A stretch of DNA of 64,000 bases, from contig NC_053039.3 in NCBI RefSeq assembly GCF_002575655.3, positions 244,320,622 to 244,384,621 on the forward strand, given 5' to 3'. The DNA is from Aegilops tauschii subsp. strangulata (lineage: Eukaryota > Streptophyta > Magnoliopsida > Poales > Poaceae). Shown piece after piece: positions 23,708-35,790 of this stretch (its first letter is position 1; each line of letters opens with the position of its first letter). A program made the position numbers and the translations under genes. The notes beneath the pieces were generated by a model. That model did not search any database and was not told the origin of the DNA. It saw nothing but the letters and a program-made list of their open reading frames with translations.

Positions 23708-24824
23708 TTATCTAAAACAACATAGACACGCAAAATACTATCAGGTACTAAGTTCATGATAAATTAAAGTTCAATTAATCATATTACTTAAGAACTCCCA
23801 CTTAGATAGACATCCCTCTAATCATCTAAGTGATCACGTGATCCATATCAACTAAACCATGTCCGATCATCACGTGAGATGGAGTAGTTTTCAATGGTGA
23901 ACATCACTATGTTGATCATATCTACTATATGATTCATGCTCGACCTTTAGGTCTCAGTGTTCCGAGGCCATATCTGCATATGCTAGGCTCGTCAAGTTTA
24001 ACCCAAGTATTCTCCGTGTGCAAAACTGGCTTGCACCCGTTGTATGTGAACGTAGAGCTTATCACACCCGATCATCACGTGGTGTCTCGGCACGACGAAC
24101 TGTCGCAACGGTGCATACTCAGGGAGAACACTTGTACCTTGAAATTTAGTGAGAGATCATCTTATAATGCTACCGGCGCACTAAACAAAATAAGATGCAT
24201 AAAGGATAAACATCACATGCAATCAATATAAGTGATATGATATGGCCATCATCATCTTGTGCCTTTGATCTCCATCCCCAAAGCACCGTCATGATCACCA
24301 TCGTCACCAGCTTGACACCTTGATCTCCATCAAAGCATTGTTGTCGTTTCGCCAACTATTGCTTCTACGACTATCGCTACTGCTTGGTGATAAAGTAAAG
24401 CAATTACATGGCGATTGCATTTCATACAATAAAGCGACAACCATATGGCTCCTGCTAGTTGCCGATAACTATTACAAAACATGATCATCGCATACAACAA
24501 ATTATATATATCATCACGTCTTGACCATATCACATCACAACAAGCCCTGCAAAAGTAAGTTAGACGTCCTCTACTTTGTTGTTGCAAGTTTTACGTGGCT
24601 GCTACGGGCTTAGCAAGAACCGTTCTTACCTACACATCAAAACCACAACAATTTTTCATCAAGTGTGTTGTTTTAACCTTTAACAAGGACCGGGCGTAGT
24701 CACACTCGATTCAACTAAAGTTGCAGAAACAGACACCCACTAGCCACCTGTGTGCGAAGCACGGCGGTAGAACCAGTCTCATGAATGTGGTCATGTAATG
24801 TCGGTCTGGGCCACTTCATCCAAC
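23708..24824 (-). other. Leader of Copia element E, part next to gag
   Basis: About 1.1 kb of non-coding sequence lies between gag and the CACTA insertion. No frame with recognisable coding content was found. It continues at 49959-50075 on the far side of the CACTA, which leads to the primer site and 5' LTR. Confidence 0.75.
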
Positions 24825-24827
24825 AAT
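24825..24827 (+). repeat. Target site duplication AAT, left copy (CACTA)
   Basis: AAT precedes CACTACAAAAAAG; the same AAT follows GTAGTG at 49959-49961. Three-base duplications are diagnostic of CACTA transposons. Removing the transposon and one AAT restores a continuous Copia leader. Confidence 0.9.
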
Positions 24828-25130
24828 CACTACAAAAAAGACACTTGCGTGATGATACGTGTTTGTCACAGTAGGTCACGTTTTCTGTCATGCATGTACA
24901 TCCATGACGATTTTATGACAGAATCAAGATAGTCATACCTGTGCTGTCGTAGAAGTGTTCCATGACATTACCAAAATTATCATCACGGAAGTGTCCACTT
25001 CCATGACGATAAATCGCGCGTCATGGAAGTGCTTTCGTCAAGGGTGACCGACACGTGGCATCCACCGTAACGGAACGCCGTTAAGCTATCGGGTCCGATT
25101 TTGGATCCGATAACCCGCTAACAGCCTAGA
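24828..25130 (+). repeat. CACTA left terminal region
   Basis: This holds the terminal inverted repeat (first ~25 bp) and several short direct and inverted copies of motifs such as CATGACGAT, GTCATGGAAGTG and GAAGTGTCCA. Such subterminal repeats are the usual binding sites for the CACTA DNA-binding protein (known for the superfamily; not tested here). Confidence 0.7.
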
Positions 25131-25249
25131 CCAATGAGGATTTTCCATGTGTAAAATTCTCATTGGCTGGAGGAAACACATGTTGGCTCATCGTTGGGAC
25201 AGATGTCATCCATTCATTGGACAAGAGGCGTCTATGATACGTCGACACG

Positions 25250-26040
25250 TGGCACGGCCCAACAGAGGCCCATTCCGGTGAAAAGGCCGGCCCGTTTGAC
25301 TTGGTCAAAAGGTAACGGGCCGGCCCACGGAAAGCCTGTTAACGGCCTGTTCGTATATAGCCCATTTACGGCCCGCTAACTCACGGCCCGTTACGACCTA
25401 TCTGAATTAAGCCCAGTAGCTTCATCTGGGCCTTCCAATATGATTCCAGCCCGTTGTAACTTCTGGCCCATGATGTCTCTCGGCCCATATGATACCATTT
25501 GTAACTCTTGGCCCATTAACGGCCCGTGGTGAATCTGGCCCACAATGAATAGTGTACCCCTTTATGCCCATTAACGGCCCATTATTCCATTGGGCCGTTT
25601 CCAACCCGTGTTATCTTTCAGCCTTCTCAGGGCCCATTTATTCTTGGGCTCATTTCCAGCATTCGGTTACTTACGGCCCATCATTGGCCTTTTCTGCCTG
25701 TGGGCCTAATTCAGCCCGCGGTTACAATCGGCCTGTTTGCGGCCCGTTACTCCGTTGGGCCATTTTCATAACGTCATCAAATACGGCTGATTAACGACGG
25801 CTTGTTATTGTCGACCCATGAATGGACGATTCCAAATCTAGCCCGTTTACGGCCCATAATGCGGTCTGTTATTGGACCATGTTTTGCCTATCGATCATAC
25901 GTCACGTAGAAGGCCCATTGATGCTATGGCCCATAGAAGGCCCATTGATGCTATGGCCCGTAGAAGGCCCGTTCTTTCTACGGCCCTAAGAAGGCCCATT
26001 ATTTCTACGGGCCGTAGGAGGCCCATGGTAACTACAGTAA
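25250..26040 (+). repeat. Array of GGCCCAT / GGCCCGT motifs near the CACTA left end
   Basis: Over about 790 bp the heptamers GGCCCAT and GGCCCGT, often in ACGGCCC or TTAACGGCCC context, recur at least twenty times on both strands with irregular spacing. The last part contains short tandem units around 'agaaggcccattgatgctatggcc'. No open frame follows it. This fits a subterminal repeat region, but the motif is unlike that at the right end. Confidence 0.65.
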
Positions 26041-27166
26041 ATATGTAGCCAATGGTTATTGTGGCCTAGTTTTAAAAAATAGGTTATTGCGGCCACTAGC
26101 AAACCGCGGAAAAAGAACTGCACTGACTACAAGCAAACAACTAAACAAGACAACAAGGAAATAAATAAGCAAGCAACTTACGCTAGGCTATCATGGCTAT
26201 TACACATATTACATCCACTGGGCATCAAAGTTCGCGACCAGTGAAAATATAGGGAACAAAGCCGCATATCATATACACTGGGTCAAACTTGGCGACCGGT
26301 GCAAATAAACGCCGCAGCAAAACAAGTCCAGAACTGAAACCACTTCAGAAGATATCAAGAAACAATATCATGGGTACCCATAATGCTGGCAAGATGCTTA
26401 GCAAGCTTATTAACTTTGTCTTGTTTGGCGCTTAAATCCTCCAGCACTTGCTGTTGCACAAGAAAGTATGCACCTGAATTCTGCAGGGACTTCCTCAGTC
26501 CTTCGGCTTCTTGCCGCAGCACATCTGACTGATGCCTTTCAGCTTGTAGCTAAGACTGAAGAAGACGAAGTGATTCAGGCAGCGAGTTCGAAGAGCTTGT
26601 GCCAGCGGTACTGGCCAGTAACTCGAACACTACATCAACGCAGGACTGTGGGGTTTTCTCGCTGTCTACAAGATCGTTTTTATCACCTTTCTTGGAGACC
26701 AACAGGGCTGTCTCACTATCTTGAACCTTATCTGCATTACTTTCTCTACGATTGCATATTGGGGTGCTCTTCTCCAATATTCTGTTCGCATACTACAAGA
26801 GAAACAAGCAGACACATCACAGGTTTAACATGTAGTATACGAAACTCATTTTGGTAAACCGGTTCAGTAGTAAGGTGGACAGGATAACAGCATGAAACAA
26901 ACATATATCTATGTACTATGGTCACTGTATTGTCCATATCATTCTAGTTTATGTTACCTAATCAAGATAGAGATACAGTTCAACTCATATATTTTTAAGA
27001 CACAACAGCATAGACAGAATATAAGTGTGAGAAACTACACAGCATTGGCAACACTTGTAATGTGCATCACATGAGAACATAACTGTTTATACAACTGAAA
27101 CTGAAATCAACATAGAGCAAGAAGTTAGAACAACAATCCAGTTAAAGAAATAGGTTTAAAACATAC

Positions 27167-28720
27167 CTGTTGCGCCATTGGAGTTTCAAATGGGTCCTTC
27201 AAATTCGAAAGTAGTTGGTATGAGTAAATACAGTGATGCAGCAGCAAAGGAGTATGGACCATAGCTATGGAATCTGAGCTGAGAATAGTTGCTCTTCTGC
27301 TTTAAACATGGAGTTTGGGTTCGCTGTGGTGGTCTTCGTGCTTTGGGCACTGCAGTTGCTTTACAAACTGCTCGTGTGGGGGTACTCTGTGGTGGACATG
27401 GTGCTTTGTCAACTAGAAGTGGGTTACTATCCGCTGGGTTGGGGTTAGATGGGTTGTAGCTGGTTCTCTGCCCAACGGTGTAAGTGTGCAATCTGGAGGA
27501 GTCTCGATTATGTGTGGTGGGGCTAGTTTGTGGGCCAGTACAACCATGGTTCTATCTGCATCGACGGGTAGCACTGTCTTTTGCGAAGAACGGGTTTTTG
27601 CTCCCTTAGATACTGCCATCACCCCCTCCAATTCAACTGGCTGATAAACAAGAAAAGAAATTGAATGTACAGACATTGTATGATAGACAGATGTGGTAAT
27701 TCACATATATGTTGTCTAACCAAACAGGACAACATGACACAATTTCACATATATGATGCCTAACTAAACATGATAGCATGACATAGTTTCAGATATATGA
27801 TGGATAACTTAATAGGATATAATTCGCATAATTCAACATATGATGAGTATCTAAACAGGATGACATGGCAAAACTATATGATGTCTTTCTCAAATAGGTT
27901 GGGATGAAATAATTCACATACATGTTGTCTAAGTATACAGGATGGCATGATACAATTGACATAATTGATTCATATACTAAGCATCTGGCACTCGCATGTA
28001 TGATCTCTAAACTAAGCAGATGGAATTCAATATTTTGCATATGATGTCTAAACTAAGCAATGCAAGACACCATATGAATGATATGAGAAATATAAACATT
28101 GCAACTTAGAGCATACACCACAGGTGGGATATAGGACTGGTCATCTGTCTCTGAATCCTCCTCTGAGGAGCTCCCTGTAACCATCAAGATATATACTTCA
28201 AAAGGTACCATTGCCTCCTCTGAAGACCTTGTTTTCACTCCTGATTTTTCCATAACCGACTCAAATTGTTGATACACATGAAGAGTAGTTCAATATACAT
28301 AGATTGTCGACAAATGGAATACGTAATGAAAAAAAAAGATGGCATGAGATAATTCACATATATGATGCCTGGCTACATGGCGGTGCAGAATTCACATATA
28401 TGATAACTGGCTGAAAAACATGGCATTGCATAATTCACATATCTGATAAGAAAGCAAACAGGAGGCATTGACACAAAGCATGTCTAATCTAAGCAGATGG
28501 AATGGCAATGCAAGACACCATATGCATGATATGAGCAATATAACCCTGCCAAGTTAGAGCATGCACCTCGGGGGGGGGGGGGATACGGCTGGTCGTCGGT
28601 CTCTGAATCCTCCTCTAAGGAGCTATCTATAACCAGCAAGAAATCTGCATCGACAGGTAGCACTAACTGCTCAGAAGACCTTGTTTTCACTCCAGATTTT
28701 CCCATGACTGACTCAAATGG
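27167..28720 (-). repeat. Triplicated exon within the CACTA gene
   Basis: Copies lie at 28720-28567, 28268-28119 and the 5' part of 27640-27167. Each begins near CAG|CCATTTGA or a variant and encodes [F/L]E(S/G)VM..SKGAKTRSS or KSGVKTRSSE followed by a VLPVDAD-like block. The first two share EEDSETDDQ and have nearly the same intron sequence after them ('gatgcctggcta' type blocks), so the duplication included intron. A run of 13 G at 28570-28582 lies in the first copy and encodes Pro on the - strand. Confidence 0.65.
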
Positions 28721-28898
28721 CTGATGCACAGGAAGATTAGATGAATGTATAAACATTGTTGACAAATGGAATACATTATGAAAAAAATATGGCACGATAC
28801 AATTCACATATACGATGAATGGCTAAACAGGATGGCATTGCATGATTCACGTATATGATGCCTGGCTAAAGAAGATGGCATTGCATAATTCCCATATA

Positions 28899-29059
28899 CT
28901 CCCTCCATTCCTAAATATTTATCTTTTTAGAGATTTCAAATGGACTACCACATACGGATGTATATAGACATATTTTAGAGTGTAGATTCACTCATTTTGC
29001 TCCGTATGTAGTCACTTGTTGAAATATCTAAAAAGACAAATATTTAGAAACAGTGGGCG
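28899..29059. mobile_element. Stowaway-type MITE
   Basis: About 160 bp with imperfect terminal inverted repeats (CTCCCTCCATTCCTAAATAT at the left; the right end AAATATTTAGAAACAGTGGG has drifted) flanked by TA on both sides. It contains the block 'agagtgtagattcactcatt'. Copies or pieces recur at 38026-38096 and 41387-41530. It sits in an intron of the CACTA gene. Confidence 0.75.
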
Positions 29060-29538
29060 TATGATATAGGAACCAAACAGGTGGCATTCACACAAAGCAA
29101 ATCTAAACTAAGCTGATGACATATAAGATGTATAATGTAAGCAATGAGGCGCCATATGCATGATATGACCAACATCAGCATGCCAGGTTAGAGCAAACAC
29201 CTCAGGTGGTAAATAGGTGTGGTTGGCTCCCTCTGAATCCCCATCTGAATAGTTATCTTTCTCTGGAATACAATCTGGAATGGCGGGAGGGGGGCACTTC
29301 GCCCACCATGGAGCGGTGTCTGCATGACATTATATTCCCACGCAACGGTCTTCTCTTTTTCTCTACATGTTCAGTACGATTGTGTACAATAACTGACATG
29401 CACAATAAAAAAATAGTTAGATTTTGTAAGGCCTACGGGGTGCATGCAGAAATCAAGACTGATGGTAGCAAACGAGTGGATAGATCCAAAACTAATGATA
29501 GCAGGTAGATTATAGCTTCAGTTTTAAAAAGATAGAGA

Positions 29539-29815
29539 ATGGATCATCTACTGTTTGTTGCCCACCCAACTCCTGTAGCTGCCGAAGGTCGTGCAGCAGC
29601 AGCGCGAGCGAGAGCAAGAGCAGAGCAGCAGCACGAACGAGAGCAAGAGCAAAGCAGCAGCGTGACCGACAGCAATAGCAGAGAAGAGCAGCAGCATGAA
29701 CGAAAGCAAGAGGTGCAGCAGAGCGACCGACAGCAACAAAAGAGCCGTAGCGTGAGCGAGAGCCGGAGTAGCAGCAGCAGCACGAGCAAGAGCCGGAGCA
29801 GCTGCAGCTAGTGCC
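29539..29815. repeat. Degenerate CAG/AGC trinucleotide-rich tract
   Basis: This tract is dominated by gcagcag, gagcaagagc and gaacgagagc repeats. It opens long frames on both strands (Ser/Arg/Glu-rich on +, Cys/Ser/Leu-rich on -) that are compositional artefacts. It lies just downstream of exon 1's splice donor in the CACTA gene. Confidence 0.7.
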
Positions 29816-30289
29816 GGTGTGGAAGTCGCCGCCGAGGAAGCAACGACATGGGGGAGAGACGCCGTGGATGAAGTGGCCAGCGACGGCGCCGTCGATGGAG
29901 ACCCGCCATGGTTGTTCGGTATCGAGCACCGGCAGCCCCGTGAGATCGAATAAAAGATAAAATGCAGCGGTGAGTGCAGAACCTCCTTGGTGGCGCCGAG
30001 TGGGGCTCGGCTTCATCGGAGGAATTGGTGAGGGTGCTGCGGTTCCGGTGGGGCAGGTCAAGACGGTGTTGTGGGGATGGAGGTGGCGCGATGGACGAGG
30101 CGAACATCGGGGCAGCTCCTTGGAGGTGGAGGATGGGGCGGCTGATCCGGCGGGACGACGAGATCGACGACGGATCCTCATCCGGTGCGGTGGATGAGGG
30201 ACGGCGAGCTGTTGCGATGGACGACGTCGTCGGGGAAGAGTGTCCGGCTGGGCGGCGGTCGGGAGGCTGACGGAGGAGCATGGGGTTTC

Positions 30290-31300
30290 GCGGGTTTTGG
30301 CGGCCTCGGTGTATGAATGGGGGGGCGAAGGGGAAGGTATGGGGGAGCCATGGCTTAGGGACGCGCTTGTCCGAAATGTAGGGTAAGTTACCAGCGTACC
30401 CCCACCGATTTTGACACCGCAATGTCGAGCCGGCATTTCCGGCTAAGGGGTAGAAGGGGGATTTCGCGTGTCTGGGCTACGGGACCGATTTCGGATGACG
30501 AGGGAGTTTTCGCTCGCGTCGAAATTTTGGGATAACAAGGCGCGGAGCGGGTTGAAGAGGCGGGAGTTTCAAAGCAGATGAGACAAAAGATACTCGAGCT
30601 TAAAAAATTTGGGATAACAAGGCGCGGATTCCTTGTTCGGCAGAACAAACTTAATGTGCACAAAAAACAATTCATACAAGACACAAGAGAGTCATGCCCC
30701 CTTTTACTATATTGCTATAGATGTCATCGAAAAAACTACAAGAAAAATGTAAAAAAAAAATTCGGGAGAACAAGATTACGCTGTACAGTACCAAATCGAT
30801 TCGCACTTCCCTCAACAACAACAAAAAACAAATCAATTCCCACCAAAAGAAAGAGTCATGTCCCTTTTTATATGATTATGCCAGGATCTCGAATTTCAAT
30901 TTTTGAATCCACGTTATGTTGAATTCGAATATATCGTTAGGTGACCTTGCGGTTTATAATGGATGTTGTCCTACATTTTGATCTTCCATCGTATATGAAC
31001 ATTTTACTCCACCCTATGAACATATATATTGTCGTCTACCATATGGAAAAAATTTGAATCAATTTTCCTTATTTGAATACAATTGTTGTCAAGTTATACA
31101 ATCATTTATATATTATCTTGATAACAAAAACATGCATATAGCAGTAATCATATTTCACTATGAACTACATGTACCATATGATCTCCAATTCAAATATTTG
31201 TATCCATTTTATGTTGAATTCAAATAAGAGTACATTGGTCTAGGTAGCGAGATGTTCGGGGTAATCTAAACCCTGTTTTCATATGTATATTTTTTGGCTG
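30290..31300. other. Upstream and spacer sequence of the CACTA gene, nothing coding seen
   Basis: The first ~250 bp are GC-rich and may be promoter or 5' untranslated sequence of the - strand CACTA gene. The rest is AT-rich with repeated 'gaattcaaata' and 'catatgat' blocks. I see no credible gene, TIR or LTR. Confidence 0.5.
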
Positions 31301-31309
31301 AATTGGGAC

Positions 31310-33130
31310 AAGTTTTGGTATAAGCATCTTGCAAAACCGGAGATTCTCTCAACAAGCCTCGTGGTTCCGAGAGGGAACATGTCACCTTTGTGTGCGAAAC
31401 GATATACGCTACCTCCCCCGGGATTTTCTTTACAGAGGCAACATAGAACTATATGAGTGCCCTGTTAAATTTTGGAATTATTCTGGGTTCGTTTGGCCTT
31501 TTCATACATTAATTGAGTTTTTGGACATTTAATGTGCATAATCCAAATTTGAATTGCAAGCACATGCTCCGGTGCACCAAAGTTGGTTGAAAAATCACAT
31601 GTGTGTCCTTGGGTGAATTTCTAGGTGCCATGCAAGAGATGGGAATCAAATTCAAACATCTTGGCGTCGTGAGTCGGCCGAGAACATCGAGAAACTTGGT
31701 TTTAAAATTCATGTAAATCCAAAACTCGCCTGGAAATCTGAAACTTGGCATGGTGTCATGTCATGGCACTAACATGTTGTGGTAAAAAATTGTACGATTT
31801 GGAACAAGTTTTGGTATAAGCTTCTTGCAAACCGGAGCTTCTCTCAAGAAGGCTCGTGGTTCTGAGAGGGAACGTGTCCCCTTTGAGTATGAAACGATAT
31901 ACGCTGCCCCCCTTGAGTTTCTTTACAGAGGCAACATAGAACTACATGAGTACCCTGTTAAATTTTGGAATTATTCCGGGTTCGTTTGTCCTTTTTATAC
32001 ATCAATTGAGTTTCTGGTCATTTAATGTGCATAATTCAAATTTGAACTACAAGCACATGCTCCCGTGCACCAAAGTTGGTTGAAAAATCACATGTGTGTC
32101 CTCGGGTGAATTTCTAGGTCCCATGCAAGAAATGGGAATGAAATTCAAATATCTAGGCATCGTGGCTCGGTCGAGAACATTGAGAAACATGGTTTTAAAA
32201 TTCTTGTAAATCCAAAACACGCCTGAAAATCATGAAACTTGGCATGGTGTCATGTCATGGTACTACCATGCCGTGGTAAAAAAATTGGCCGAATAGGAAC
32301 AAGTTTTGGTATAAGCCTGTTGCAAACCGGAGCTTCTCTCAAGAAGGCTCGTGGTTCTGAGAGGGAACGTGTCACCTTTGAGTGCGGAACGATATACGCT
32401 GCCCCCCTTGAGTTTCTTTACAGAGGCAACATAGAACTACATGAGTGCCCTATTAAATTTTGGAATTATTCCGGGTTCGTTTGGCTTTTTTTATACATTA
32501 ATTGAGTTTCTGGTCATTTAATGTGCATAATTCAAATTTGAACTACAAGCACATGCTCCCGTGCACCAAAGTTGGTTGAAAAATCACATGTGTGTCCTCG
32601 GGTGAATTTCTAGGTCCCATGCAAGAAATGGGAATGAAATTCAAACATCTTGGCATCGTGGCTCGGCCGAGAACATTGAGAAACTTGGCTTTAAAATTCT
32701 TGTAAATCCAAAACACGCCTGAAAATCATGAAACTCAGCATGGTGTCATGTCATGGTACTACCATGCTGTGGTAAAAAAATTGGCCGAATAGGAACAAGT
32801 TTTGGTAGCAAACCGGAGCTTCTCTCAAGAAGGCTCGTGGTTCTGAGAGGGAACGTGTCACCTTTGTGTGCATAATTCAAATTTGAAATACAAGCACATG
32901 CTCCAGTGCACCAAAGTTGGTTGAAAAATCACATGTGTGTCCTCGGGTAAATTTCTAGGTCCCATGCATGCAAGAAATGGGAATGAAATTCAAACATCTG
33001 GGCGTCGTGGCTCGGCTAGAAACATTGAGAAACTTGGTTTTTTAATTCCTGTAAATCCAAAACACGCATGAAAATCATGAAACTTGGCTTGGTGTCATGA
33101 CATGGCACCAAAATGCTATGGTAATTTTGT
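31310..33130. repeat. 496-bp tandem array, four copies
   Basis: The marker AAGTTTTGGTA occurs at 31310, 31806, 32301 and 32797, giving a period of 495-496 bp. Each unit contains 'accggag(c/a)ttctctcaa', 'gaacgtgtcacctttg', 'gcaacatagaacta', 'gtgcaccaaagttgg', 'cccatgcaagaaatgg' and 'tggcatggtgtcatgt'. The fourth copy lacks about 110 bp in its first third. Units 2 and 3 are closest to each other. Short open frames within the units are not conserved and look non-coding. Confidence 0.9.
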
Positions 33131-33700
33131 TGTCATATTTGCGAAGGCGCACACATTAACAATCAACAAAGTCATTTTGGAACAAGTGCTGTCACGTTAC
33201 AATCGGAAACACAAGTATTATTGAAACCGTAGGCATTCTATTTACCATTTACGTGCAGCCACGCGTCCCCTTTTTTATTAGCTAGGAGGCGCCGTGCAGG
33301 GTAGCTATTTGAGTACGGGAGGCGTGCGATCAGACCCATGCGCGTGCTTATCGGGAGGAGAGCCCTTTGACCTCCATCTGCCGTCCACCTCTCTACCAAG
33401 GTCTGGCGCCCGAGCCTCTGTTTAATGGCGTGGCTATGCCTCCCTCGACTAAGATTTAAGAGAGAGAAAAGAAAATCTAAAAAGAAATTTTTGCACGGAT
33501 CTTGATGTAAGATCCGACGGACCTATATAGCATCTACTGCGACTTATAGCCACATGCGGATAAGTGGATAATAATTGTTTTACATAATTAGTAAGATAAT
33601 TGAAAAAGCCACATGTGGCTATGCCCGAAGGGCAAAAGAAGAAGGAAAACAACGATCTGGCTTGCTGATCTCTACTTTCTTGATGCGTTGCTGTAGGCCG
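33131..33700. other. Spacer after the tandem array, nothing coding seen
   Basis: Mixed-composition sequence with no supported gene. A short imperfect palindrome around 'gccacatgcggataagtgg..ccacatgtggc' lies at about 33550-33620. Confidence 0.45.
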
Positions 33701-33706
33701 CGGGAA

Positions 33707-34378
33707 CTAGTCTCCGCGGCGAGCGACGATGAGCTCTGCCGTGTCCTCAAGACACTTCTTGAGAGCATCCATGGATTCCTCCACTAGACTTTGGCGCTCG
33801 ATGCGAAGCATGTCATTCTCGTCCATAAGTTTCTTGACGATGACACCGGTCCTCTTCAACAATGCGCTGGTCTCCTCCTGCTGCTCTGCACTTCGGACGA
33901 TCTTCACCCTCAGCAGGTCGCGCTCGGCCTAGAGCCTCTCATTGCCCTCCCTTAGTTGCCGGATGACGCCGGCAGCCTGTTCAAACGAGGCTTTCATGTC
34001 GTCCTGCAACCTCGCCCAGCCGGAGATCTGATCCATCTGGCTATGGACGATCGCATGCATGCGGCTGTAAGAGTCGTCGCCTGCCCGCGAGACATTTTCC
34101 CAGGCCGCCGCGGCGCGGCGGGACATCTCTACTGCATTCGCGGCGTGGCGGGACATCTCTGCTGCTTCCGTGGCGCGGCCAGAGCAGTCTGCTGCATCGA
34201 CGGCGCGGCGGGACCTCTGTGCTGCTTCGGTGGCACGGCAGGACGTCTGTGCTGCTACTTCCGCGCGGCGGGACATGTCGGCTGCTTTCGAGGCGAGGCG
34301 GGACATCTCTCATGCTTCCGCTTCCATGCTCGCCTCTCCCTGGTGGTAATCTCTCGACCCAGAACTCACGCTGGCCAT
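33707..34378 (-). pseudogene. Coiled-coil protein with seven ten-residue repeats, two stops
   Basis: One - strand frame of 224 codons runs from ATG at 34378 to a stop at 33707-33709. It is broken only by a TGA at 34310-34312 and a TAG at 33929-33931, with no frameshift. Residues ~24-94 hold seven decapeptide repeats of the form S[R/C]RA.EAA.M (30-bp period). Then comes a linker with SYSRMHAIVHSQMDQISGWA and a long heptad-like helix (QQEETSALLKRTG, VKKLMDENDMLRIERQSLVE) to the end. GC-rich codons resemble grass genes rather than the surrounding repeats. Likely a fragment or retired copy of a host coiled-coil gene. I do not recognise a named family. Confidence 0.6.
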
Positions 34379-34399
34379 GGCAAACGCAAGGGAAGGATG

Positions 34400-35780
34400 T
34401 TGAATGACTTGTTTGTTTTTGTGGATGAGGAGTTGAGGAGGAATGTGCAGTCATCTTGGCATAGTAGTGTTTATAACCGAGTACTAATACGCTCCTAAGT
34501 GGGAAACCAAATAATCCCAAAACACTTAGGAGTCGTGCATTAACTTCTACCTCATTTCTTGTTTCTTGACATATCAACCAATAAGAGATGTGGGTGTGCA
34601 TGCTTTAATGACTTGAGACTAGCAAACACGACATGAAGTGGTTAGTTCATTGCATGCAATGCTATTAATTGGCAAATAAACATTAAGTTCTCTCGTTTTC
34701 CCCTCCTCCTTGGTCATGGTGACGACGGAGGGAGTAGGTTGTGATCGGTGTGAACAGGTTTGCAATTAAATATAGCGTGGCAGTAGTAGTAATTTGGAAT
34801 GTGATGAAACACACTCAAAATTTATTGAGGGTTTAGTTTCGAAGTGTGGCACTATTCCCGGATGGCGTAACGTGGGCACGTGTTCTCGGTCGTGGTGTAG
34901 CATACGCCATGGTACTAGTTCTTTTTCTACTGCTGTGTACGTGCAATAACTGGCACCGTCGGATACATATCTTAAGCTTATTGGGGCGTTCGACAGGAAT
35001 AGCCTCGTGGCGAGCTATAGACTAGTCTTTTTTCAGACGCATTACACCTATCTCTCGAGACTTCTCGCATGCACCATCTCTAGCTCCCTAGGTCGATGCC
35101 ACCCACATACACTTGTACTCTGAGTTTAGTACGTTATACAGGAAGAGAAGAGGTGCACGCACGCACTCGTCCTCTCTCACACACGCATATGTAGCTACAA
35201 ATTGTAGTGTTCTCAACCATCCGATTGGCTCTATCATAGGTTTCACATTGCTCCTTGGCCTTGAGATACTACTAGATATCTTCATTTATTACTTTGTAGA
35301 CTCATTTTGCATTGGAAAGCGCTATGTGATGGTAACATATTATGTTACTCTATTTGCCTCTCTCCTCATTAATTACTTGCCACCTCATCATTTTTGCTTA
35401 TGTGGCATCTATATTACTACCTATGTTACTCCCACTATGACCAGCCTTATGCGCAGAGAAATTAGGATCGGAGGGAGTTCTACTAGTAGTAGTACTACTT
35501 TGATGTGTCGCGTCAACTCGCACAAGTATGCAACACTTCCTGAACAAACAAGCATATAAACTGTTATACTTACTTCTTATAAGCTGTTATACTTCTTACC
35601 CAAAGGATCTTTATATCCAACAGACACAAAATATCCGTTCGACTGTTGGAAATTACTTTAACTGCTGATCTGATGTCAAAGTAACTGCTGCATCGCCACC
35701 AAAGCCCACCATCTCTTAAGCTGAAGTAGACCGAGCTAAAACCCTATATTAGCATATTACTAAGATAAACAGAAGGCACT
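34400..35780. other. Spacer, no gene recognised
   Basis: AT-rich sequence with scattered short simple repeats (agtagtagtaa, actactagtag). A block 'tttgatgtgtcgcgtcaact' at about 35499-35520 recurs at 36852 and 37500. The 148-codon + strand frame at 35113-35559 lacks domain features and repeat-free support, so I do not call it. Confidence 0.45.
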
Positions 35781-35790
35781 GTAGAATCAT

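Larger units (their letters stand above)
26355..30281 (-). pseudogene. Multi-exon CACTA-encoded protein (TNP1-like candidate), broken
   Basis: The - strand exons are inferred from splice signals. Exon 1 is 30281-29983, a Pro/Ser-rich start MLLRQPPDRRPAGHSSPTTS, donor AG|GT. Three related exons follow at 28720-28567, 28268-28119 and 27640-27167, each with the KxGxKTRSS block. The last exon is about 26794-26355, ending RQEAEGLRKSLQNSG, then AKQDKVNKLAKHLASIMGTH and a stop, a coiled-coil-like C-terminus. There is an in-frame stop at 26550-26552, a frame change in the 27167-27640 exon, and a lost acceptor at 28268. The order N-terminal low complexity then C-terminal coiled coil fits the accessory DNA-binding protein of Triticeae CACTA elements, but I assign this only by position and resemblance. 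Confidence 0.55.

Noticed and set aside
29510..30436. 308-codon - strand frame
   Set aside because: Its second half is a Cys/Ser/Leu stretch from a trinucleotide-rich tract beyond a good splice donor at 29983. Only the first part is likely exon 1 of the CACTA gene, in a different frame.
35113..35559. 148-codon + strand frame
   Set aside because: AT-rich, with no domain, promoter or conservation clue. Long hydrophobic runs look compositional.
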